A stretch of 64,000 nt of DNA from Minisyncoccus sp041663305 (GCA_041663305.1 JBAYMT010000001.1:124001-188000); one strand, 5' to 3'. Shown: positions 43,530 through 51,365, counted from the first letter of the stretch. Numbers and translations: made by a program. Notes: generated by a model not told the origin, from the letters alone.

Positions 43530-43619
43530 TGGCGGAGAGGGAGGGATTCGAACCCTCGAACCGTTTTCACAGTTAACACCTTAGCAGGGTGCCCCATTCG
43601 GCCACTCTGGCACCTCTCC
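43530..43619 (-). tRNA. tRNA-Ser(GCT)
   Basis: Acceptor GGAGAGG/CCTCTCC, anticodon loop CTGCTAA with GCT, a long variable arm as in tRNA-Ser, T-arm GAGGGTTCGAATCCCTC, discriminator G and an encoded CCA (43530-43532). Its last 17 acceptor/T-arm bases recur at 38911-38927 across the defence island. It decodes AGC/AGT. Confidence 0.96.
43534..43550. repeat. Right 17-bp direct repeat (island boundary inside tRNA-Ser)
   Basis: Same 17 bases as 38911-38927. Identity stops exactly at the T-loop TTCG; beyond it the two sites differ. Confidence 0.75.
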
Positions 43620-43695
43620 AATATTTCAATATAACCATACTATATAAAAAAGGAGGTTAGGTCAATATTCATTTTTTTGTATAAAAAAACAGGGG

Positions 43696-44106
43696 TTACT
43701 GGACACTATAGGTAATGTAAATATATATTATCGATCCCCTTTCCCCCGTTTGTTTTCGCACTTCGTACCCAAATTCAGATATATTGCCCAGCTTGGTTTT
43801 GATGTAATTTTCCCAGTTGGACTGTTTTTTACTGATGGTGCTTACGATAAGCATTGTAAGCCTATCGGCACTACTTGAATAGAAGATTTTCCACCCATGC
43901 TCGTCATTCGAACTTCTGTCTCCCTTTGGAAGAAATTTACAAATTCGAATTACTTCCATCATGCCTTCTTTTCTCAGTTTTTCTTCATTTGTTTCTAGCA
44001 TCGAAACTAAGATGGCAACAGTTTCGTTGCTTTTTACTACTCCGAGTGCTTTCCTAATAACAGCATCAATATCGTACACTGTTTCACTGTTTTTTGTAAT
44101 GTTCAT
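43696..44106 (-). CDS. Hypothetical protein, 136 aa
   Basis: Unrecognised cytoplasmic protein. ATG 44106 is preceded by a strong Shine-Dalgarno (AAAGAGGTG), which decides the start over the ATG at 44142. The N-terminal half is helical (DIDAVIRKALGVVKSNETVA); the second half alternates charged and beta-like stretches (GWKIFYSSSADRLTMLIVS). No signal peptide, membrane helix or metal motif. It stands alone, 76 bp from the end of the tRNA-Ser gene. Confidence 0.65.
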   Translation of the reverse strand: MNITKNSETVYDIDAVIRKALGVVKSNETVAILVSMLETNEEKLRKEGMMEVIRICKFLPKGDRSSNDEHGWKIFYSSSADRLTMLIVSTISKKQSNWENYIKTKLGNISEFGYEVRKQTGERGSIIYIYITYSVQ

Positions 44107-44208
44107 TTTTTCACCTCTTTTGATACAATGGAAAAATAACATAAAAAGTTGAGTTTGGCAATGTCGCTGCCCTGTTAATGTTTTGCTAGACTTTTATATT
44201 AATTGTTT

Positions 44209-44214
44209 TATAAT
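44209..44214 (+). promoter_or_regulatory. -10 box of the 109-aa membrane protein gene
   Basis: TATAAT, 8 bp before the ATG at 44223. The -35 element is poor (AGACTT region). If used, the message is almost leaderless. Confidence 0.45.
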
Positions 44215-44222
44215 TAAGGCAT

Positions 44223-44552
44223 ATGAAAAACATAACATATTATTTAGCGAGAATATTATCTATTATTATCGTAGGGTTTTTTGCTTTGTTCATACTCGAA
44301 GGGTTTGGTCCTGGGTTTGGTTGGCAAGATTCTCTGTCTCATTTAATCCCTACTTTGGTTATTTTGGGAGTAACTATTGTTGCTTGGAAGAAGCCAATAA
44401 TCGGATCATGGTTCTTTATGATCTTAGGATTATACTTCTTGACTTCTTATGTTCTTGATGGAAATTATTGGCTCGGGGTTTTAGTAGGAGGCATCCCTTT
44501 AATAACAGGCATATTATTCTTGCTAGAGGGAATGAAAAAAACTGCCAAATAG
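44223..44552 (+). CDS. Small polytopic membrane protein
   Basis: 109 aa with four hydrophobic helices at about residues 7-25, 36-53, 61-79 and 82-101. It contains a Gly-Phe-rich loop (EGFGPGFGW) and a short charged tail. No known motif; function unknown. A terminator hairpin overlaps its stop codon, so it is a single-gene transcript. Confidence 0.65.
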   Translation: MKNITYYLARILSIIIVGFFALFILEGFGPGFGWQDSLSHLIPTLVILGVTIVAWKKPIIGSWFFMILGLYFLTSYVLDGNYWLGVLVGGIPLITGILFLLEGMKKTAK

Positions 44553-44563
44553 GCAGTTTTTTT
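44535..44563 (+). terminator. Terminator of the 109-aa membrane protein gene
   Basis: ACTGCC-AAATA-GGCAGT hairpin followed by T7; the TAG stop lies in the loop. Confidence 0.85.
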
Positions 44564-44643
44564 GTGCAACTTTTTTGTTTTTTGAACGTATTATTTTAGT
44601 ATAACAAGGGTTAATAGATAATTGTCGGTTATACAAATAAATA

Positions 44644-44913
44644 ATGAGCAAAAAAACAAAATATACTATAATAGTAATAATAGTAACCGCGGCGATTGTC
44701 GGAGCTATATACTTTGTGCAGAACAAGCCGGCTGCCAATGAAAACCAAACAAATGTTTTACAGCAATTGAATGGCGGACAAATGATGCCTGACGGAGGCG
44801 CTGGCGGACCACCCGATGGTGGTACCCCACCCGAAGGAATGCCCGAGGGAGGAACTCCTCCTAGCGGTGCACCTTCTGGATCTCAACCATCTGGTAGCGC
44901 TGGAGGAAACTAA
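44644..44913 (+). CDS. Small membrane-anchored Gly/Pro-rich protein
   Basis: 89 aa. A basic start and one membrane helix (about 6-25, KYTIIVIIVTAAIVGAIYFV) are followed by a secreted-side tail of Gly, Pro and Ser with repeats of the type GGxPPxG. Probably an envelope or wall-spanning peptide; no enzymatic motif. It is flanked by terminators, so it is monocistronic. Confidence 0.7.
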   Translation: MSKKTKYTIIVIIVTAAIVGAIYFVQNKPAANENQTNVLQQLNGGQMMPDGGAGGPPDGGTPPEGMPEGGTPPSGAPSGSQPSGSAGGN

Positions 44914-44917
44914 TGGT

Positions 44918-44956
44918 AAAACAAAAGCACTGCTTTTTGCAGTGTTTTTTGTTTTT
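44918..44956. terminator. Bidirectional terminator
   Basis: CACTGC-TTTTT-GCAGTG (44928-44944) with A-rich and T-rich flanks. It serves the small plus-strand gene and the convergent XRE gene. Confidence 0.8.
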
Positions 44957-45150
44957 TATTCCTCAAAGATGAATAAGTCATCTATTTTTACTTTAAGTTT
45001 TTTTGCTACCTTGTGGGCAAGATTCAAAGAAGGATTATATTTTCCCTGCTCTAAAAAAACTATCGTTTCTCTGCGAGCCTCTACGCTTTTGGCAAGCTCA
45101 TCTTGAGTTATATTCAATTTTGTCCTTAATTCTTTGATTCTGTTTTTCAT
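44956..45150 (-). CDS. XRE-family transcriptional regulator
   Basis: 64 aa, a complete single-domain helix-turn-helix protein. IKELRTKLNITQDELAKSVE and RRETIVFLEQGKYNPSLNLA are typical of the Cro/C1 type, ending in the IDDLF motif. It lies 3 bp after a four-helix membrane protein gene. Such XRE-plus-membrane pairs are common and usually autoregulated. Palindromes at the shared promoter (45651-45663 region) could be the operator. Confidence 0.88.
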   Translation of the reverse strand: MKNRIKELRTKLNITQDELAKSVEARRETIVFLEQGKYNPSLNLAHKVAKKLKVKIDDLFIFEE

Positions 45151-45153
45151 ATT

Positions 45154-45651
45154 TTATATTTTTAATATTCCCAAAATACCTAAAACTAAGAAAAATAGTA
45201 AGACTAGGAAAGTATATATAACCCATTTGTCCCAAAACTTGCCTTTGCTTTTGACTTGGTAGATAAAAGAATAAAGAAGCATGAATATACAGATTGAAAA
45301 AGCTAAAGTGGTAGCAATTATATCATAAGATGGATTAAGGCTAGCTTGCGATTTGAAAATAAACATAGCTATAACTCCAGCATAGCAATATATTTGCATA
45401 GCAAGCATGGCTGCTTTCCCTCCTTGCTCGTAGTCCCTTTCATCGGCCATGATTTCTTTAACGCTTTTTCTCAAGGTGAAAACAAGTAATGAAGAAATTA
45501 TCAAAATACCAATTGCAAGAAAGTAGTTCTGATATATTATAGACTGCGAAAAAATTATTGCTAAAGCTATTACTATAATCATCCTAAACGTATTGTATTT
45601 TTTGATTGTCATTTTTTTAATTTTACTTATAATGTTAGAATTATTTAACAT
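45154..45651 (-). CDS. Four-helix membrane protein paired with XRE regulator (DUF2178-like)
   Basis: 165 aa from ATG 45651, or 152 aa from ATG 45612. Four hydrophobic helices with a conserved-looking cytoplasmic loop (MADERDYEQGGKAAM) between helices 2 and 3, as in the DUF2178 group of membrane proteins. Function unknown. It is cotranscribed with the XRE gene. The promoter below would make the 45651 start leaderless, so the internal start may also be used. Confidence 0.65.
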   Translation of the reverse strand: MLNNSNIISKIKKMTIKKYNTFRMIIVIALAIIFSQSIIYQNYFLAIGILIISSLLVFTLRKSVKEIMADERDYEQGGKAAMLAMQIYCYAGVIAMFIFKSQASLNPSYDIIATTLAFSICIFMLLYSFIYQVKSKGKFWDKWVIYTFLVLLFFLVLGILGILKI

Positions 45652-45657
45652 ACTTAT

Positions 45658-45685
45658 ATGTTACTTATTTCTAACAATTTGTCAA
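45658..45685 (-). promoter_or_regulatory. Promoter of the membrane protein/XRE operon
   Basis: Minus-strand TTGACA (45680-45685), 16-bp spacer, TAACAT (45658-45663). Just downstream AACATATAAGTATGTT forms a 6-bp inverted repeat that could bind the XRE protein. Confidence 0.6.
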
Positions 45686-45713
45686 GTCCAATTATCTACT
45701 TTGGTAGATGGAA

Positions 45714-45943
45714 AGTAATTGGTAATCAGTAATTCGTGCGAGGTGGATTGCTCCGCAATCTCAAAGGATATTTTACTGTGTTCGTCGTAGCTCTCGCCAT
45801 CGCGTAGCCACTATGGCGGAGCACGGCTAGCGAAGACAAATAGATTCCCGACTACGTCCTCCTTTCGGAGGACAATCGGGAATGACAAAAGGATATTGCG
45901 TCACTTGCGTAAGCAGGTTCGCCAGGTTTTAATGTTTTGGTAA
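45714..45943. repeat. Intergenic repeats, including a REP-like palindrome
   Basis: No gene is seen between 45686 and 45943. The region holds a TAATTAG-type repeat (45714-45742), GC-rich inverted repeats around 45785-45830, and the palindrome ATTCCCGACTACGTCCTCC with its inverse (45844-45883). Confidence 0.6.
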
Positions 45944-45945
45944 AT

Positions 45946-45974
45946 AAAAAACCGAGGTATTAATCTCGGCCTTT
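45946..45974 (-). terminator. Terminator of the DUF5661-like gene
   Basis: CCGAG-ATTAATAC-CTCGG hairpin followed on the minus strand by T6. Confidence 0.8.
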
Positions 45975-45977
45975 TGC

Positions 45978-46241
45978 TTATTTCCCCCAGAAGGATTCGG
46001 CTTCTTTTTCTAGCTTTTCTAGCCTATCGTAATAGTCGGGAAACTCATTCAAGTGAGCTAAAGCTATTTTCGTTGTCACTGTTTTATCGTCGTTGGTGAC
46101 ATCGGTGTTGGGATCTTTAGTTCCGTGTTCAAGCTCAACGTGCACTCCCCTCCATAATTGATCCACGTCAAATTTACTCCAATCTACTCCCAAGTGTTCT
46201 CCGATTTCTTTTATTTCTTCTTTTGTAAATTTTTCTTCCAT
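45978..46241 (-). CDS. DUF5661-like small protein
   Basis: 87 aa acidic soluble protein. The pattern FTKEEIKEIGEHLGVDWSKF, then GVHVELEHGTKDPNTDVTND and IALAHLNEFPDYYDRLEKLE matches the DUF5661 family, common in CPR genomes. The conserved ELEHG and AHL-E-PDYY residues suggest a metal- or ligand-binding role; function unknown. Single gene with its own terminator. Confidence 0.75.
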   Translation of the reverse strand: MEEKFTKEEIKEIGEHLGVDWSKFDVDQLWRGVHVELEHGTKDPNTDVTNDDKTVTTKIALAHLNEFPDYYDRLEKLEKEAESFWGK

Positions 46242-46354
46242 AGATTTTATAATTTATTTAATTATTAGTATTAAGCTTATTATACTATATATGGCTATTG
46301 AATGAAATAACCAAGACTCTGTTTTTATCAAGAAAGGCTTTGGTGTTTTGTTTT

Positions 46355-47524
46355 TTAGGCAGGAGTGATGGATTTTAGTTTTTTGAAATTAAAAAAAGAG
46401 ATTATCACCAAAATTATTGCGATTAATCCCGCAATTAAAAAAGGAAATGTGATATTTTTTTCAAATGTGTAGCCAGCGATTATCGGACCGACAATCATAG
46501 CTATCGATTCAATCGAGGCTAAGGTTCCCATAATCTCTCCCCTATGATCGTCGTCCTTGCCAACTATCTGACTAGGGATCAATGCCCTTAAAACAACTTG
46601 CGCAGTCGTGCAGGCCATAACTGCAAGATAAAATATTACTATCTGCTCCAAAGACATTAAGAATAGCGACAGGGCAAAAATTGGAAAAATAAATAATTCT
46701 AATTTTTTATCATTAATCTTAAGCCATATTTTTTTCATTAATACCCCTTGATTGATTGCAATGATAACTCCGATGAATGTTAAAAATATTCCCGAACCAA
46801 CTGCAGTAAAACCGAATGCACTGTTTAGGTATAGTGCGAATATGGAGTGGTAAATGCATATAGGAATAGCAAACAAAAACCATATTCCATAACCCGTACG
46901 GAGCTTTTTGGAATTGATTGCTTTTATTAAAGGCTTGAAAGGGTTTAAGTTTATTTTGCCTTGATGGTTTTCACGCTTTGTGTGGACTTCGGGTAGATAA
47001 AAATAGCAGATGATAGTATTAATAACCGATAGTATTGTTACGAACCAAAACGGAGCATTTGGTCCTATACTGGAAAGCAGTCCGCCTATTGCCGGACCAA
47101 TAATAAATCCTATCCCCACAATCGCTCCGATCATCCCTAGATTTTCTGTCCTTTCTTTTTCGTTTTTGGCAATATCAACCAAATAGCTTTGGGCTATGGG
47201 AATATTGCCTGCTGCTGCTCCATCGATTATTCTTCCCAAAAACAGCATCCACAATGAATTTGCCATAGAAAAAACAATCCAGCCAAAGGCAGTGCTGACA
47301 AGACTGGCTATCAAAACCGGACGCCTACCTATTTTATCGGACAATGCTCCCAGAAGTGGTGCGCTAAAAAATGAAAACAGTGAAAAAGCTGCCATAAGCA
47401 AAGTTAGCTGCAGGGGTGTTGCGCCAAACGATTCGACATAGTACGGAAGTGTGGGAATAATTATCGCAAACCCTAATATATCGATAAAAACTGTGAATAA
47501 TATTTGAAATTTTATCTTGTCCAT
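46355..47524 (-). CDS. MFS transporter, TetA-like
   Basis: 389 aa from ATG 47524. Twelve membrane helices. The loop 2-3 motif GALSDKIGRRPVL is the classic drug:H+ antiporter signature, and motif C-like GIGFIIGPAIGG follows in helix 5, indicating an efflux antiporter of the TetA/Bcr group. Substrate cannot be inferred. An upstream ATG (47560) would add 12 residues. No linked regulator is seen. Confidence 0.85.
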   Translation of the reverse strand: MDKIKFQILFTVFIDILGFAIIIPTLPYYVESFGATPLQLTLLMAAFSLFSFFSAPLLGALSDKIGRRPVLIASLVSTAFGWIVFSMANSLWMLFLGRIIDGAAAGNIPIAQSYLVDIAKNEKERTENLGMIGAIVGIGFIIGPAIGGLLSSIGPNAPFWFVTILSVINTIICYFYLPEVHTKRENHQGKINLNPFKPLIKAINSKKLRTGYGIWFLFAIPICIYHSIFALYLNSAFGFTAVGSGIFLTFIGVIIAINQGVLMKKIWLKINDKKLELFIFPIFALSLFLMSLEQIVIFYLAVMACTTAQVVLRALIPSQIVGKDDDHRGEIMGTLASIESIAMIVGPIIAGYTFEKNITFPFLIAGLIAIILVIISFFNFKKLKSITPA

Positions 47525-47559
47525 TTTTGATAAACTTAAAACTGATAACTGTGCACACA

Positions 47560-47625
47560 AAAAACAAAATTCACCTTTATTTAGGTGGAATTTAAAACTC
47601 GCTTGCGAAAAGTTGGCAAGCGAGC
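47560..47625 (-). terminator. Two terminator hairpins after ndk
   Basis: GCTCGCTTGC...GCAAGCGAG (47597-47623), then CACCTAAATAAAGGTG followed by TTTTGTTTTTT on the minus strand (47563-47587). Confidence 0.7.
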
Positions 47626-47651
47626 TTGAAAAATGAAATACGACTTATTGA

Positions 47652-48251
47652 TTATTCTTTAATTCCATCAAGATTTACATCGTATAAAATTTCTTCACTC
47701 ACCAAACGGTATTTCATTATTTCACTTTCGCCAAACCAAATTTTGATTTCTCTTTCGGCCTCCTCTACCATATCGGAGCAATGTATCAAATTCCTAACTG
47801 CTCTGCTGTCGATATTGGCCAATTCGTAAGAATCCAAAGTAAAATCACCACGGATGGTACCAACGTCAGAACTTAGCGGTTCGGTTCCTCCCACGATTTT
47901 TTTAACAATTCCTACTGCCTTGTTTCCCTGCCAAATCATAGCTACCACTGGGCCAGATGTCATATATTTAACATTACCCCTCATAATATCCTTTCCGTAT
48001 TCAATGGCAGGCTTTTCTACCGGCAAGCCCATTGCTTCACGATTTTTTAGTGTAATTTGGCCTTTAGATTCAAACCAAGCGTCGTCTTTATTGTAATGGG
48101 CCCAGCATTGATCTTCGGTTGCTTGTATAAACTTCATTGCAACTAGCTTTAGGCCGGTCCTTTCAATTCTTTTGATAATTTCTCCGATCATTGATCTCTG
48201 AACTCCGTCTTGCTTTATGATTACGAATGTTTTTTCTTTTTGAACTTCCAT
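47652..48251 (-). CDS. ndk: Nucleoside diphosphate kinase, long form
   Basis: Transfers gamma-phosphate between nucleotides. 199 aa, longer than the usual ~140-150. KTFVIIKQDGVQRSMIGEII is the typical start, and the active-site His lies in NLIHCSD, about 150 residues in. The extra length comes from an insert of about 35 residues after the first third (around KNREAMGLPVEKPAIEYG) and a C-terminal extension. It has a good promoter and a terminator, so it is probably transcribed alone. Confidence 0.93.
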   Translation of the reverse strand: MEVQKEKTFVIIKQDGVQRSMIGEIIKRIERTGLKLVAMKFIQATEDQCWAHYNKDDAWFESKGQITLKNREAMGLPVEKPAIEYGKDIMRGNVKYMTSGPVVAMIWQGNKAVGIVKKIVGGTEPLSSDVGTIRGDFTLDSYELANIDSRAVRNLIHCSDMVEEAEREIKIWFGESEIMKYRLVSEEILYDVNLDGIKE

Positions 48252-48286
48252 TTCTTTTCTTTATCTTTATTTTTTTATTTTGTGTT

Positions 48287-48316
48287 ATCTTATCTTATTG
48301 GGCGACTATTAGTCAA
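48287..48316 (-). promoter_or_regulatory. Promoter of ndk
   Basis: Minus-strand TTGACT (48311-48316), 18-bp spacer, TAAGAT (48287-48292). Confidence 0.6.
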
Positions 48317-48323
48317 ATTTCTC

Positions 48324-48830
48324 TTAAACTACAACTGTTTCCTGAGTTTCGGCAAAAAATATCATATAGTTATGTCTGTAATATTCGGCACATTTGGGAC
48401 AATATGTGTAATGGATATACATTTTTGAAACAGACCTTCCCTTTGAAGCAACATAAACCTCCATTTCTTTATAAAACTTAGGAATATCCTTATATGCTCC
48501 ATCAAAAACTTTTGCCATAAAAGTTCCAGATATCGCCACATTATTGGCATTGGGAACTATTTTTGTGGTTGTTATATAGACTTCCGTTTTCCATAGCGAT
48601 GGGTCATAGCAAAGCATTAAAAATTCTTGGTCTGCTGGCTCGGCATGTGCATTCTTGATCTTTTTCCACATCCTAACCATAACTTTATGCAGATTTAAGG
48701 GCATATGCATAAAGGCCATTACCTCATCTTTGATAAAGGTTTTTTGCTGCCAGTTGAATTCTCTTCCGTCGTATAAACTGGGATTGAATTTTGGACAGCA
48801 TGGAGTGTAATTATTTCCATATTGTTTTTC
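48324..48830 (-). pseudogene. Conserved-looking CCPKF protein gene without a normal start codon
   Basis: The frame encodes a coherent protein, YGNNYTPCCPKFNPSLYDG ... FIKDEVMAFMHMPLNLHKV ... YTYCPKCAEYYRHNYMIFF. Paired Cys (CC, CPKC) suggest metal binding. The frame opens right after the TAA of the upstream zinc-ribbon gene and contains no ATG, GTG or TTG before Met at 48719. That late start would delete the CCPKF block, leaving 131 aa. An ATG just upstream is in another frame and soon stops. Either a start is lost by mutation or sequencing error, or a non-standard start is used. I do not know the family's function. Confidence 0.6.
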
Positions 48831-49082
48831 TTATTGCTTATTGGACCATCTTGGCAGTGTTGGCAATATTTCGTCTGCCATTTTGGACGCTTCTTCATAA
48901 GACTTTCCCATCAATCTTACTGCAGCATCAATAGAACCTTCTCTTACTAGCTCGTAGTCTTTTAGTTCGCCAGATTCTTGATTTTGACAGTAAATGCAAT
49001 AGTGAGAATCAAATTTTGATATGAATTTCCCACTAAGCGGCATTCCGCAGCTTTCGCATGATTGTTGGTTTTCTGTTTCCAT
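48831..49082 (-). CDS. Small zinc-ribbon protein
   Basis: 83 aa with four Cys in two pairs: CESCGMPL (about 9-12) and CIYCQNQ (about 29-32), the putative zinc-ribbon fold often found beside transferases of unknown role. A helical C-terminal half follows (AAVRLMGKSYEEASKMADEI). It lies immediately upstream of the CCPKF gene, with no space between them, and 20 bp after the AlkD-like gene. Confidence 0.72.
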   Translation of the reverse strand: METENQQSCESCGMPLSGKFISKFDSHYCIYCQNQESGELKDYELVREGSIDAAVRLMGKSYEEASKMADEILPTLPRWSNKQ

Positions 49083-49102
49083 AATTTTTAAGTTATTTGT
49101 TA

Positions 49103-49804
49103 TTATTCCATTGCTAATGCTTTTAAATTTTTTGGCATTTTTTCGATAGCATATCTTAATGCTGTTCTTGGCATTACTTTTTTGTTTTTCATTATATAAT
49201 CAAAAACTTCTTTTTCGTGTTTGCGACTTTCTTCTTTTAGCATCCATCCGTATCCTTTTTGAACTAGATCTTCCTTATCTAGTAGGAGTATATCTGCTAT
49301 TTCAAAAACATCTTTCAGAAAGTCTCCCCTTCTGGCTGGTAATATCAACGATACGCTTGATGCCCGGCGGAGCCATAAATTATCTGACTTTGCCCATTTT
49401 TTTAGAACCTTAACATTTAATGGAAATTTTTCCAAATAATCGCCAATAGTGTGATTGCAGAAGGTGTCGCATTTCGCCCAGTTGTCTATGTATCTATCAA
49501 CCCATTCTTCAAATATCTCTATGTCTTTGATTTCAAATTCATCAATTTTTTGGTTGGCCCAAGTGCAGGCAATGAATGATTCTTCCATATATCCCGACTG
49601 AAATAGAGTTTCGCAAAGCGCAAATACTTCTTTTTTGGAGAGATTTTCTATTTTCTCATAGCTGTCTTTTGCCAGCCTTGAAACAAAAGCTGTTTTTGTG
49701 CCATAAACTTTTACCTTTTCTTTGAAGTATCTTTTTGAACTTTCTTTTATTTCTTCGTTAGCATTGCTTTTGAGAGTTTTTCGGATGTTGTTTATGATAT
49801 TCAT
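49103..49804 (-). CDS. AlkD-like DNA alkylation repair protein
   Basis: 233 aa, all-helical HEAT-like repeats. RYFKEKVKVYGTKTAFV, then IDNWAKCDTFCNHTIGDYLE and WLRRASSVSLILPARRGDFL are typical of the DNA alkylation repair (AlkC/AlkD) family, glycosylases that release positively charged alkylated bases. The conserved Trp-Asp type positions (NWAKCD) and Arg-rich WLRRAS fit the lesion-binding site. Length is normal. Its start overlaps the stop of the 79-aa gene by 4 bp, so the two are coupled. Confidence 0.88.
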   Translation of the reverse strand: MNIINNIRKTLKSNANEEIKESSKRYFKEKVKVYGTKTAFVSRLAKDSYEKIENLSKKEVFALCETLFQSGYMEESFIACTWANQKIDEFEIKDIEIFEEWVDRYIDNWAKCDTFCNHTIGDYLEKFPLNVKVLKKWAKSDNLWLRRASSVSLILPARRGDFLKDVFEIADILLLDKEDLVQKGYGWMLKEESRKHEKEVFDYIMKNKKVMPRTALRYAIEKMPKNLKALAME

Positions 49805-50040
49805 TGTTTTTTCTTAAAATCGATAATCGCCGAAATTAACAAGCAAATGCATAAAATAAATCCTATAGCAAGCAATGCGATGTCCCAATTGGCATAACAA
49901 GGAAATGAATTTTCTGGGTTTTGACCGCATGGAAATACTGAATATATCGCTTTGCCAAAATAGAGGTGTTCGTTCTCTTGCCTCAACAAAAATGCTATCG
50001 CTATCACCAATAAAAGTTTGATAAAGATTTTTGATTTCAT
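49801..50040 (-). CDS. Small two-helix membrane protein
   Basis: 79 aa. Hydrophobic helices at about 5-20 and 52-73 flank a loop with two Cys (VFPCGQNPENSFPCYANW), possibly disulfide-bonded outside the cell. Ends in a basic tail (DFKKKQ). Unknown function. Placed 3 bp after the RNase H gene and overlapping the AlkD-like start. Confidence 0.65.
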   Translation of the reverse strand: MKSKIFIKLLLVIAIAFLLRQENEHLYFGKAIYSVFPCGQNPENSFPCYANWDIALLAIGFILCICLLISAIIDFKKKQ

Positions 50041-50043
50041 AGT

Positions 50044-50637
50044 TTATCCCCTGTGAAAACCCAAGTCTGCAGGATTACTTCCTCCAGAAATATGGATTAA
50101 TTTACCTCCGTTTTTTTCGAATTTGTACCTTAGAGCTTTCACTTCTTTCGCAAGTTCAATAGTTTCTTGCGGAAGGTCGTTTTTTATAAAGCCTTTTGAC
50201 CAATAATCCAGTATTAATTTGCTGTCTCCAAAAATCATCTCGTTGTCATTCTTGAGAGATATTTCCAAGGCAAATTTGCAAGCAGACAATTCTCCAAAAT
50301 TGTTGGTTTTTCCTGGCAAGGCAAAATGGCCTTTTGGATTCAGTTTTGAAGCAGGAAAAATGTTTTTCAACAAACTGTTTCCGTTTTCATCGGTAACATT
50401 TATTTCGGTGCCGTTCCCTCCGCCTGTTCCTGCGTCAAAATAAATTCCTTTTTCAGCGGCTAAGTGTTTTATTGCATAGTCTGCCCCGGCATCAAGCCAT
50501 CTTTCTGCTTCGTCTTTGCTTTCAAAACTTTTATATTTAACTCCTTGCTTGCCCGAAACAATACTCTGGCATTCTGGCCAATTATCGGTTATTCCTTTTT
50601 CTTCCCCTACTAAATAGGCGTAAAATTTCTTTTTCAT
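50044..50637 (-). CDS. rnhA: Ribonuclease HI with N-terminal hybrid-binding domain
   Basis: 197 aa from ATG 50637. An N-terminal hybrid-binding domain (KKFYAYLVGEEKGITDNWPE ... YKSFESKDEAERWL) precedes a type 1 RNase H domain. Its four catalytic acids lie in YFDAGTGGGNG, NFGELSACKFAL, IFGDSKLI and PADLGFHRG. It removes RNA from RNA:DNA hybrids and R-loops. The architecture resembles eukaryotic-type RNase H1 and is found in various bacteria. First gene of a run leading into the AlkD-like gene. Confidence 0.92.
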   Translation of the reverse strand: MKKKFYAYLVGEEKGITDNWPECQSIVSGKQGVKYKSFESKDEAERWLDAGADYAIKHLAAEKGIYFDAGTGGGNGTEINVTDENGNSLLKNIFPASKLNPKGHFALPGKTNNFGELSACKFALEISLKNDNEMIFGDSKLILDYWSKGFIKNDLPQETIELAKEVKALRYKFEKNGGKLIHISGGSNPADLGFHRG

Positions 50638-50685
50638 ATTATAATTAACTATACCATCCAAATAAATGGACGAAAAGGGATATTT

Positions 50686-50711
50686 AAAAACCCAGCATCA
50701 GACTGGGTTTA
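50686..50711 (-). terminator. Terminator of the 177-aa gene
   Basis: CCCAG-TCTGATG-CTGGG followed on the minus strand by TTTTT. Confidence 0.8.
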
Positions 50712-50736
50712 TTGACCTTTGTATTATTTCTTTTGA

Positions 50737-51270
50737 TTATTTGGTAGCTTGTCCCTTTATATACTCTCCTGCCAGCGATCCTTTATTGTTGCAGAAATTT
50801 CCTAATTCTGATTTGTCTTCTCCAGAAGTAGAAATACTGGCCTTGTTCCCGTTAAATGCAATAAACATGGTTTGTTTGAGTCCCGGCTCAACATCGCCAA
50901 GCGGTATTTCTATTTTTCCATTTAGCAGCTTTCCCATTGCGTCAAAACTGCACCCCTTGATCGACCCTCCGTATCTTACCGCGATCCGGTATAGATTTTC
51001 GGTATTTTTGCCAATCTCCAGTTTTTGATAATAACCTCCTTCTTGGCTATTCATAAAGTATTCGCCTTCAATATCTGATGGCTGATTTCTGGTGTCAAAA
51101 TTTATCAAGGGAATATCTTCTATATTTCTACTTCTTTCCTTTTCAAAAAAGACATATCCTAAGGCACCTAAAAGCCCGATTAGAATAAAGCTGAAAATTG
51201 TGACGTATATCTTTTCTAATTTTTTAATATCAGACATCTTCTTTCTTTTTTTAGAAATTATGTTTTTCAT
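50737..51270 (-). CDS. Membrane-anchored hypothetical protein
   Basis: 177 aa. A basic N-terminus (KKRKKMSDIKKLEK) and one membrane helix (about 23-43) precede an extracytoplasmic beta-rich domain with two Cys (GCSFDAMG, NFCNNKG). No lipobox. A second ATG 11 codons in (MSDIKK) is an alternative start. Function unknown; single gene with a terminator. Confidence 0.68.
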   Translation of the reverse strand: MKNIISKKRKKMSDIKKLEKIYVTIFSFILIGLLGALGYVFFEKERSRNIEDIPLINFDTRNQPSDIEGEYFMNSQEGGYYQKLEIGKNTENLYRIAVRYGGSIKGCSFDAMGKLLNGKIEIPLGDVEPGLKQTMFIAFNGNKASISTSGEDKSELGNFCNNKGSLAGEYIKGQATK

Positions 51271-51365
51271 TTTAACATTTTTGTAGAAAGTTTAAAATAA
51301 TATATTTAATTTTTTGTGAAAAAGTGTTAAAACGATTGTAATAATATTTTATTAGAATTCAAATT

